From Euborellia annulipes (lineage: Eukaryota > Arthropoda > Insecta > Dermaptera > Anisolabididae): a stretch of 64,000 bases of DNA. Position 1 is the stretch's first letter; every line of letters begins with the position of its first letter. Shown piece by piece: positions 17,701-29,700 of this stretch. The DNA is taken from contig JAKCPI010007942.1 of assembly GCA_023213315.1 (NCBI GenBank), forward strand, positions 35,089 through 99,088. The letters run 5' to 3'. The notes below the pieces were generated by a model. The model saw nothing but the letters and a program-made list of their open reading frames with translations, was not told the origin of the DNA and ran no database searches. Both the position numbers and the translations under genes were made by a program.

Positions 17701-20700
17701 GCCTAAGATCCGAAAAAAAGTTTCACTTGCATCGTGGTTTCATAAAACCACACAATGATTTTTTTTTTTTTGAAGGAAGGTAGCCCCCCCCCCCCCCTGA
17801 TTCAAATTCGTTCCGGCGCCCATGTATAGATAGAAAATAAGGTCAAAAATCAATGTATAAATAATAATAATATAAATTATTGTATACAGGCAGGTCAAAC
17901 TCATTTAAGCTGCGGTTGGAAATGATAGAGGGGAGGATCAAGAAATATTTGCATTTTTAATTTGGTTTTATACATACCTTTTTAAAAACTTTAATCGTTA
18001 CATTAGATAATTGATTTAGTTCTTTATATACATCGGGAACATCACTTTTAAATTTAATTAGAAATGCCTAAAAAAAAAAAAAACAAAAAAAAAAAAATTT
18101 AAAATAATAAAAAAAATAATTTATAGTTATATAATTAAAAGATTGTATTCTTACTAGAGGTGGAATCGATTTATCTATCGCATCGAGATCTTTTATTAAA
18201 TTAGGTTTAATAGTATAATCTTCACCATAGTCTAATAAATGGACCATTACTTGTGGGCAAAGAGACCAGATTTGACCTCGGTACCTACAAATTAACAATA
18301 TTCTAATTAGAGATGACATTCTCGAGAGAAAGTGAAAAAATATGATGTCAAAAAAAAAAAATTTCAAATTTCGATTTATACAGTGTGATCCAAAAGTCAC
18401 TCACTATCTATTTGGAATTTTTAAAAACAGCTTTTAATTTGGTGTGTTAAAAAAGAAACCGAACTTTTACTGTATCAGCTTTATTGCTTATTGTACAGCA
18501 TTTTAAGCACTGTCCCCTTCAAAATAGTCTCTTCGTTTCTTCCATTTTTGGAACGCCTCCTGGAACACATTTTGGGCAGATGTCTCGTCACCTTGTCCTG
18601 TATCTTCTCTATGGTTTTGGAGGGGACAGTGCTTAAAATCAGAAATGAACCGGAATTTTTTCTTTAAAAAAACATTTTTTTAACAACTGAACTGATTACA
18701 CTGGCCTGCAAAATAAAAATTTTTTTTTTTTCATCTGAATGGAATATTTTTTTTTTATGAATTATATGTTTTTTAGTGTGCTGAATCCCAGGGCCGGAAC
18801 TAGGAGATTTTGTAGGGGGGGGAATTTAATTTGCCGCCCCTTCTTAAAATTTTCTATACAAAATTCATATCATTTTACCTTTTTTTTAGTAAATCTTTCT
18901 TTAATTGCGGCCCCCTGATATCTGCCGCCCGGGGCACACGCACCCACTGCCCCCCCCCCCCCCCCCCCCTAGATCCGGCCCTGCTGAATCCAAAACTGAT
19001 CAACATTTCCCTCCATCACGTAGTCTTTTTTTTTACAAAACATGGGTAATTTAAAAAAAAAAATGGAAAAACAGCGAAATAAAATTAAATATTTTATCTT
19101 CGTGTAAGGTCGAGATTTACTTGTCGGTATTCGAAGCAGATGGTAAGCTGTAGAGGATATTAAACAAAGAATTTTTTTGTTTGGCTTTTAGAGAAACTTA
19201 ATTATGACCATAATAGTTTCCCCAATAAAAGTCAAACCAAAAAATTTGTCTTTTAATATACACGAAGATATAATACTTTTGTCTAGTTTTCGGTTTTAAA
19301 TAGTTTATAACACAAATTAGCCATACCTAATTTTTTTTTATAATAGAAAAAGTATCAAAAAGCTCTTTTTTAATAATATTTAAAAACACTCTATGGTTGC
19401 TTTTTTTGACTGCGAAGTCATTTTTTCTTTTTTAACTTTGCCCATCAACCGTAGGTTGGGCAGGGAAAGTTAATGTAATCGTAAAAAAAAATCGAAATTT
19501 TTCTGAAGCTGCCAAAATGCGTTTTCAGGTTCCCTGAATCCATTTAGGAAGTTTTTGGAATGATGTCTGTGGTGTGTGGGGGGGGGGGGGGGGGGGGGGG
19601 GGGGGCTGTGTGTGTGTGTATGTCTGTGGTAATTTTTTTCGAAAACTCAAAAACTATTTGTTCAATTGTTTTGAAATTTTGCACCCATAAACTAGGGGTA
19701 GAGGCCAAGAACTGAAAAGCTTTTGGTAAACATCGGACCATTAGGGGGGGGGGGCTCTAGGGAGGGGGTCAAAAATTTTTTCTCACATAACCTATAATTT
19801 TTTTTATATATTCAGAAACTAGACTTCCTCCCGAGTAAAATGATATATAATATGTATAACATCGGACCCTAAGGGGGGCTCTAGGGGGGGGGGCAATATT
19901 TTTTTCTTGAATAGTGGATGGGCAAAGTTGTGCGCTTGGATTAGTCCGACCCTTTATTATTATTATTTTTTTTTTGGTGCTCCTCCGATCCCGGTTTCGC
20001 TTTCCATCTTGTGATTCCCGCCAGAGCACCCAGCAATAATCAATTAGCATGTTGACGTGCCATCTTTCACCCTGTTCTTTATTATAGACTCCTAAGTTTT
20101 CGGAAAAACAGTTAATAAGAAAGTATGGGAAATGAACTTTCAAACTCCGGGGGTTAAGATCCTCGAGGTGGCCAGTCATTTTTATTCCAATGGCGTTCTC
20201 TGAATTGACTGACCCACAAGCTCAGGATGCAGGGATTGCGAGACAAAGCTGTTCGCAGCCTTACACCGAGAAATTGTGTTATGATCGTGTCCTTTTTTGT
20301 CAATCCCAGGGCCTGTTTTGAACTCCGGATAAATTTACAAAGACATTCCTGCTTCCCCTTGATTTCCCTTAATATGGGTTTTACAAAAAAAAAAAACCCA
20401 ACGTGATGGAATGTTTTAGATAGTTCTCCCAGTTTCAGCGATTAAAAAACTGTAAGAAACAGTCAAAAAATCCCATTTAGTTTTTTTTATGCAGACCAGT
20501 GTTATTAATTAAAAGTTTGTTTTCTTTTGTTATTATAAACAAACCGTTTTTTGACATCATATATATTCTTTTTGACTTTCGTTGTTTAAGTTATAATTAC
20601 CAATTTTTTTCCACAAAAACAGCAACAAGTTTTCCAATTTCTAAATCGGCTTTTGGTGCTGATAACATTGTATTTTTAAATTTAATACCTAATCGGAATA

Positions 20701-23700
20701 AATATGTAGTATGTCTCTTTTGTATCACATAAAATTCTCGATTACATTTACAAAATACTACAACAACTTCAATTGGGGTATTTAATGGGATTTTCCATTC
20801 TGGATCTTCAGGAGGTTCTATTTCCAATGTGTCCTTATGCTCGACAAAAGTTATTTCTTGGTCATCACTCACATCTAATTTCCTAGAAAAAAAAAAAGAA
20901 AAAAATTTAAATTAGTATAAAATATGAAAATTGTAAATTTGAGATCAAATTAAAATTGAAAGGAATTTCACATGCAAAGCCAAAGTAGATTCTTTATTGA
21001 AATCAGCCCACGGACAACGTTTCGGTCCTAGGCTTGGGCCATCATTAGAGCTGTGGCTGTGTCAAAAGGCATATATACTTTCCTAGAGACGGGAGGACTT
21101 CATGTGCAAGAATGAGTCTTAGGCACTTTTAAAAATTTGGTGTGACTGGAAGCACAGCATACAATTAAAATTAAATACACAAATTAAACACTAGGTTATT
21201 TGTTTCAAAGGTTTTATTGTATTAATTAAAAAATTAACACTTGATACGTATTTCGACAATTCCTTGTCATCATCATCATTTTAATTAATAAAACCTTTGA
21301 AACAAATAACCTAGTGTTTAATTTGTAAATTTAATTTTAATTTACAAAATGTTTCAACGAGAACCAACGGTCCAAAGTTTAAATCTTATCACAGCATACA
21401 ACATTCTCTTACCTTAACGTTAGATAATCGTAAGTTGTATTCTGTGCTTGTCACGCCATATTTTTCATGTCGAAAAATATTTAGTTTCAGACAGTATGGT
21501 ACATTAGAGAGGTGTAAAATTTATAAGTATGGGAAAATATTTATATTTTGTTACTCCTATCTTTCCTATGAAGTACAAGAGTAAAGTGTGCTTCAGAAGA
21601 CTTTTTACGATACTCGTATGTTTAATATATCTTTTGGGGATCGAGCCATTCTCATTTAAGCGATTGGTATCCAAATGGCTTATATAAAATCATCGGACTG
21701 CCTGGGAACCGAACACTCGACCCTTGGTATACAAGGCAGACGCGCTACCAACTACACCAAGCCCGAGGGCCGAATTCAGGATGTAAAATTTACATCATGT
21801 ACCAATCAATTGAAGGAGATCTAAATGACCGCAAATCCCGAAAAAAATATTTAAAAAAAAAAACTTTTTGGTCGAGATACTCTCATAAAATACTATTTTT
21901 CTTTTAATATTAATAATGCACTGAGCGTCAATGAAAACGTAACATTTGTTTTTTTCTTAATGAGATCTGTTCTAATCTACCTTAATCATACTCTAATTTT
22001 AAGAAACATTTAATATGAAATATCTTATACATTTCTAAGTAAACTTTACACAAATACAAATCATTTTAATCAATTTAAATAAAATAAAACAACATAATCT
22101 CGATATGTTTTGTTGGATATTAATTAAAAATTTTGATTTTATAAGAATTTTGAATAAGGCTGAACGCACACCAATTGAGCAAAAACGTTTTTGCCTAAAA
22201 CTGTTTTTTCAATGCTTTTCTATGGGTCATCGAACAAAATGTTTTGCCATTCAGCGTTTTGCTCAATCGGTGTATGTTAGCATTGAGCAAAATGTTTTGT
22301 CTTTTTGCTCAAACGGTGTGGGTTGGCATTGGAAAAAATGTTCTGCCATTGAGCAAAAAATGCCAACGCACACCAATTGAGCAAAACGCTCAATGATAAA
22401 GAGCAAAACATTTTGCCTAATCGGTGGTGTGCGTTGGCATTGAGCAAAACGTTTTGTCCAATGAGCATTTTGCTCAATTGGTGTGCCTAAAACACTCAGA
22501 GAAAAACTGAAATGGAAAGATTATTTTAATATTTTAGAAATTTGGCGTTAATATAATTTCAACATTTTTATCTTTGTTCTATTTAAATTGTATTAAATTG
22601 ATTAAAATGATTTGTATTTGTGTTAAATTTATTTAGAAATGTATAAGATATTTCATATTAAATGTTTCTTAAAATTAGAGTATTATTAAGGTAGATTAGA
22701 ATAGGTCTTATTAAGAAGAAACAAAATAATACGTTTTCATTGACGCTCAGTGTATTTTAGTTTCATTTAAATTTGTTTAAATCCATGGCCAAAAAGTTCG
22801 AGTTTTCGATATAAATAAATCAAATTTCTTATTAATGGGGTGTAATTTTTTTTGTGATGATGATCACTTACCGAGAGCATTCATGTTTATGTTCAGACCA
22901 ATCATTTAATTGGCAGGATGTTGAACAATAAGAGACTTTACATTCTTTGCAAAAAATTTGACCGATAAATCCACATCTTACACATGCTTTAAATGATCCA
23001 TCTTGAGGCAGAAGTCCAAAAGTTTTTGGCTTCTAAAAATTAAAAAAATTTTATTGTATATTATATATAGCATACATATATAGAATATAATAATAGAATT
23101 TAAGTTGTCTCAAGTCAGCTCTGTTTATTTCGCTGGTCAATTAAAGGGCACATTTTTAAAGGCGTGCACGGCAGATCCATTTAGACCGAGCCAATTTTCC
23201 ACAGATCCAAAATAGGAGGTCATAAAATTAAAATCATTTTTATTTAAATCTTTAACACAAGTGAAAAAACAGTTACAAATAAAATGTAGGACATTTTGCG
23301 GGTCATTGAATCAAAATGCAAAAATGCCCCGCAAAATGCGGTAGGAATGGTTACCCTTGATCATTTGAACTCTCCCCCCCCCCCCCTCCCCGATCAAAAG
23401 ACGTATCACTCATGATAATATTTATATTAATTTTAGTTAGTACTTTTTTGGCCCCGATGGAAATCCAACAAAGCCAGCTAACGGTTGCCGATCCAATTTG
23501 GTTTTTGGAACTGCCGTGTTTGCCCGCCTTAATAAGAATATTTTAAATTCTTTACAATTTCTTTTATAATAAGAGAAAAATTAAAACAATAATATTTAAC
23601 AAGACATGTGAGTGTTTTTTATTGATGAGGCCAAACATCCCATGGCCCCCGGGAATCGAACCCAGGATCTCCGTTCCGGGGCATAGGCGTGCTATCCATT

Positions 23701-26700
23701 GCACCAGGTCGAGGGTCCGGTGGCCTGGTGCAATGGATAGCACGCCTATGCCCCGGAAAGGCGGAGATCCTGGGTTCGATTCCCGGGGGCCATGGGATGT
23801 TGGCCTCATCAATAAAAAACACTCACATGTCTTGTTAAATATATCTATGACTCAGTTAAAGTCCGAATCGAGGTATTTTGAATACTATTATCTTATTCAA
23901 ATAATAGATCTCGAAAAATATTTAGCAATATTTAAATTTAATATTATTTAATAAATATACGTACATTACTGGGAGAAAATGTATCTTCATTTTTTAATAA
24001 TAAGCTAAAAAAAATAAATCATTTGTTATAATTTGATTCATTTTACATGAGAATTGAAAAAAAAAAAAAAAATACCTTGAATTGGGAATAATATGTCCAC
24101 GTCCTCCAGTCAAAGTATATAAAACATCAAGGAATTTCGTTTCATCAAGATTTTGTCGAATTGTTGAAAACTCTTTACTTAATATATTATTAACATCATC
24201 ATATTTTGAACCTTTATAGAAAAATAATTTACCAATGGGTGAAGTATTCCAATTAGTTTTTGTTCCCCATTCACTTTTTATCAGAGTTTCTAGAGCACAA
24301 CGGCTCAGCATAGATCCTCGAGCTGTTCCTCTAAAAAAAAAATAAATAAAAATAAAAATAAATGAAGGCAAGTTTTTGCACCTTCATTGAGAGGGAGGGG
24401 GGGGAATCACTCTCGTATCTCACGTTTCCTTCATGCTTAATTTTAAACAGACGGGTCTTAAAACGTATATTTCCATAAAAATCTCTTTTTACTTTCTCTT
24501 GCCTCTATATGAGAGAAGTATTGGATTCATGTCAAAAATTCGATGTCGAGATGGACACGTTTTGAGGTCTCCTGAATCCAAAAAAGTGGTTTTCGCTTTG
24601 GTCTGTCTCTGTGTGTGGCTGTGTGTCTGTGAACAAACCCACACAGCACAAAATATTGCTGGAATGTTGCAGGAATCTTTCTATCTTACAACATTGTGGC
24701 AATATTCCAGCAATATTTTATTTGAAATATTGCAAAAAAATTAAGTTTTGAGTTTGGATTCTAACTCAAATTTATTTCTTTTTTACGCATGTCGTGATAT
24801 TATATATATAATATTACGACATGTGTGCAATGCATAAGTTTATATGCATTACATCTCATTATACTGGGAACATAGTATGGAATGGAATATTATGGCAATA
24901 TTTTATTGTAATATTTTGGCAATATTCTCTGATATAATTGGAGGTTTACATCTTTTAAATCCGTACGATGGAGTTCACGGTAATTAAAACAAAGTATTTT
25001 ACTTTATTATGCAGGAATTTTATTGCCAGACAACTGTTGTGTGCACATTCTCACAGTTTCGGTTCTAAAAGGACCATCATCAGGCCTGAAACATACAAAT
25101 TGTTTTCTTAACCTTCATGCAACACCGGGCCAATCTTTCATATGATTACATATTCATTTTCTTCACAATACAATGAATGAACATCACAATTATGATTTTT
25201 CCAAAAAATTGTCATTAAAAACCAGTACATACCATGTATTCCTTGTCTCTTATTTAAATATATATTTCCCCAAAGGGGAGTGAAATGCCATGAATTATAT
25301 ATATGGAGTGGGAGAATACTTTAATTTGTTTTAGAATCCCGACTCTGTCCTGTGTAAGTGCAGATTTGAACCTGACAGAAATTTTTTATAATTTATTTTA
25401 AACATATCGAGATTAATAAAAAGATTAGTTACATGTATCAATATGTAACTAATCTTTTTATTAATCTCGATATGTTTAAAATAAATTATAAAAAATTTCT
25501 GTCAGGTTCAAATCTGCACTACACAGGACAGAGTCGGGATTCTAAAACAAATTAAAGTATTCTCCCACTCCATATATATAATTCATGGCATTTCACCCCT
25601 TTGGAGAAATATATATTTAAATAAGAGACAAGGAATATATGGTATGTACTGGTTTTTAATGACATAATTTTTTGAAAAATCATAATTGTGATGTTCATTC
25701 ATTGTATTGTGAAGAGATTGAATATGTAATCATATGAAAGATTGGCCCGGGTGATAAAGGTTAAGAAAACAATTTGTATGTTTCAGGCCTGATGATGGTC
25801 CTTTTAGGACCGAAACTGTGAGTGTGCACACAACAGCGTCTGGCAATAAATTCCTGCATAATAAAGTAAAATACTTTGTTTTAATTACCGTGAACTCCAT
25901 CGTACGGATTTAAAAGAAGTAAACCTCCAATTATATCAATTGATAATTTTCTCTTTCGTCTCCTTCTAAAATATTCTCTGAATCAAAAAAAACCGGACAT
26001 AGGAATGTTGCTGGAATGCTGCAGGAATATTTAGTGCAATATTTTGTGCTGTGTGGGAAATATCACAAGAACGAAAAGAGCTAGGACAGGGGTCGTGATA
26101 TTGAATCGGAAGAGTCAAAAATTACAATTTACAAAATTTCAAAGTTTTTAAAGAATCACAAAATTTTTCCTTGCCAACAATAAATAGTACGCGCATAAAT
26201 AAAGTTTTTTAATAAAAAAAAAACCTATCTATTTATTCATATATAAGTCGTGTTTTTCACAACAAATTAGATAATAAAGGCCTATATATGGCATTATCAG
26301 ATAATTACTTATTATTTAAGTAAAAAATTAAAACAATTAAACATTTACTTAAAACATTAACTTGTACTTTAATAACAAACGCAAATTCATTGGGAGCGAT
26401 GGCTGTGCATGGTTATTCAAGTAGAACGCCTGAATCCTTATCCTAAGAGTCCTTATGCTCTTTACTTTCATCTCTTGCGATTTTATTTATTTCATTATTA
26501 TCCTTTACACTAATTTCTTTGATATTTTCCAACGCTTATATTGTTTCTTTAGCCTCACTTCTTACTTTCTCTAACGTTAATAACCCTTTCCCAAATTGAT
26601 GATTGTAATCAACAAAGAGAAATCCAATTTTATTTATTTTGAATTTCCTGAAACTTACTTTTTAATCTGTGTGCTCACTTTATTAGTGGATGGCTCCTCA

Positions 26701-29700
26701 GAGAGGGCTTTGATCACACACTCGTTATGCTCCTTAAATTTATTAATTGAATCTTTTTCTTGAGTAGTTAGTGCATATCTCACATTCAAATAAAATGGTT
26801 TCACTTTATCTAGGCCTCGAATTGCTGCTTCACCCTCGCTAAATAAAAAAAAAAAAAAAATAATAAAATTATTATTAGTTTTTATTTTTAAAATATATAT
26901 ATATATTTTTTTTACCTTGGATTAGCATAAGTCACAAAGGCGTAATAAAAATCATTAGGAACATTTGTTGGTTTCGCGACCTTCAAGGGTTTTCCAAAAT
27001 TAAGAAAGAGATTTCGAATTCCAGTCTAAAAAAAAGAAAAAAGAGCTGAATAAGAAATGAATTACGGTGTACTGGAATTAAAAATTGAGGAAACGATTAA
27101 AATAGTCCAACTCACAAAGATGTCAGAGAAATATAATTTTGGTGAAAAGAAATCGGGAAAAAAGGAATAGAAAATATATATATTACAATTGGAAGATTTA
27201 CGCTGGATCAGATGTACAAGGAAAGGACCGGAGAATAAAAGCCAGCAGTAGATGGACCCTCTCACATCATCTTTAATTAGCAGATATTAACGTTCGCTCG
27301 CACTTGCGTCTGGCCCCTGCTTCTCTGAAATTTTAAAATAACCAACACCTATTGTTTGACACGGGCCCTCCGCCAAATCATTGTTTTGCACTGATGATGA
27401 CTAGGCGTTATGCCAGTCGAAATATCTGCTAATTAAAGATGATGTGAGAGGGTCCATCTACTGCTGGCTTTATTCTCCGGTCCTTTCCTTGTAAATATAT
27501 ATGGGGCATTCCACGCCAACTCGACCACTTCTGAACCCGACCTCGACATTTTCGGAAAAAAACAAAAATTTCGGGATGAATGACACTTTTTTTTAATTTT
27601 TTTTTATAAAAAACTTTGATTTTTCTACAAATTCTCTGAAAATTTCAGAGTGGGATTATTTCGCGTTCTATTTTTTTATTTTTGAAAAAAAAAAAAATTT
27701 TTTCTCCGCTTATTTATCATGATGGTGCTCTTAAATTCTTCCAGGATTGACTGAGATTCTAGAAAATTGAAGAAAAATAATAATAATAGTTAGAGGTGAT
27801 GAAAATCGAGAAAATTCCATTTATCCTGAAAAAGATAGAAATTAGTTGTGTATTCAACTACTGAAGAATTTGAAGCGTCAAGTAAAAGCTTAGAAACATG
27901 GGCGTAACTAGGGGGGTGCCTGGCCCTCCCCGAAAGCTCCTTGCCCCAAGAAAAATTAAAGGGGGGCCATGGGACCAGCCATCCTCCGGAGGCCCTGAAA
28001 AGCCCCATATTTTCTCAATTTTTTTGGGGCAAGGAGCTTTCGGGAGAGCCAGGCCCTCCTGGCACCCCCCTAGTTACGCCCATGTTTCTAGCTTTTACTT
28101 GACGCTTCAAATTCTTCAGTTGAATACACAACTAATTTCTATCTTTTTCAGGATAAATGGAATTTTCTCGATTCACCCCTAATATTATTATTATTATTTT
28201 TCTTCAATTTTCTAGAATCTTGGGCAGTCCTGGAAGAATTTAAGAGCACCATCATGTAAATAAGCGGAGAAAAAATTTTTTTTTTTCAAAAATAAAAAAA
28301 ATAGAACGCGAAATAATCCCCACTCTGAAATTTTCAGAGAATTTGTAGAAAAAAATCAAGTTTTTTATAAAAAAAAAAATTAAAAAAAAAGTGTCATTCA
28401 TCCCGAAATTTTTGTTTTTTCCGAAAATGTCAAAAAAAAAAACGTTTAAGATGAATCTGTAAAGTTTTGTCATATTTTTTTCTGAAAAGTACATTTAAAG
28501 ACAAAAATTTCAAAAAAAAAACGTCCCGATAAGTTAATTTTTGACAGTTTTACGGTTATTTAAAAAAAAAATCGATGTTTTTTGAAAATGCTATAACTTT
28601 TTTTTGGCTGGGTCGAAAAATCTGAAAAATTCTCAGACACGTTTTGAATAGGGTACAAAAAGATGACAAAGTTTCAGCCAAATCAAAAATGGTCGGGTTC
28701 AGAAGTGGTCGAGTTGGCGTGGAATGCCCCATATATATATTTTTAAGAGCGACGCATTTTGTTTTTTTTTTTTCATTTAAACGACTTGTGGGAGAGGACC
28801 AGGGGAACGAATTTGAATCAAGGGGGGAGGGGGGGGGGAGGGGGCAAAAAATTCTTTTAGAAAATTAAAATTATTTATATACCTGGTATATATAAAATTC
28901 AAGGTTTTTTTTTTTTTTTTTTACTCAGACTTTAAAAAATTCAAGAAGTTCTTGAATATTAAGATTCTAAATAATTAGAATATATTAAGCCAAAAATGCT
29001 GAGGCGATAAATTTATTCGGCCTTTCGGCATACAGCCATCTTCAGAGGGAAGTGAATAAATTCTAAGTAAAAACCTCTTGAATTTTATACATATATTAAT
29101 ATTACCTGACCGCACCATCTTTTATAAAAATATTTAATTTCTTCAAATAGTATAAAACAAATCTACTTTAAAGTCTAAAATTTTTTTTTGTTAAAATCGC
29201 TATTTTAATCAAATTAAAATTTTAAAAAATTTGCTAGTGATTTTATCAAAAGTTTTTTTAGGCTATATAGTAGAATTGTTTTATACTTATATTTGAAGGA
29301 AATAAGTATTTTTAATTTTCTTATTTTAATTCCATATAAAATGTTTTTTAGAAATTAGAAATACAATAGGGTCTTTAATAAATATTTTGGAAAAAAATGA
29401 ATTTCTTACTATTTTAATTTTTTTTTAATTTAAAAGATTTTATTTTTAAAAGTAAAAATGTATCATTTTTAAAAATAAATGAAATAAAAGAAGACATATT
29501 GCCCTCCTCTTCCCCTCCTATAGGATGTCAGGGGGGCAATGTACCCTTGCCCCCCCCCCCCAGTTCCGGCGCCTATGGTTAAGGAAATGATTTTTATTTC
29601 AAATTAAAGTACAATCGATGCCATTAATTTTGGAATATATCGTTCAAATGTTCTCAGCAGATGCGATGGCACGAGTGCTGGACCCGATTTTCCATGACTC

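Larger units (their letters stand above)
24931..25937. mobile_element. Hammerhead-bearing foldback element, family G
   Basis: Outer ends GATATAATTGGAGGTTTAC / complement. Left ribozyme 25029-25083 and right ribozyme 25789-25840 both have a long canonical stem III. The inner arms continue to a centre near 25435. Confidence 0.75.
24638..26057. mobile_element. 1.42-kb DNA element, 22-bp inverted termini, 3-bp duplication
   Basis: Termini CCCACACAGCACAAAATATT and complement, inserted into repeat family 1 with AAA on both sides (24635-24637, 26058-26060). Subterminal words GCTGGAATGTTGCAGG and GCAATATTCC are repeated. A 3-bp duplication with CCC ends suggests a CACTA/CMC-like element; this is tentative. 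It carries the foldback 24931-25937. Confidence 0.65.

Noticed and set aside
22150..22490. CRISPR-like array
   Set aside because: Eukaryotic context, units in both orientations, no constant spacer length.
29023..29047. Full hammerhead ribozyme
   Set aside because: CTGAAGA and stem II are present but GAAA is followed by GGCC and no NUH triplet pairs properly; kept only as a fragment.
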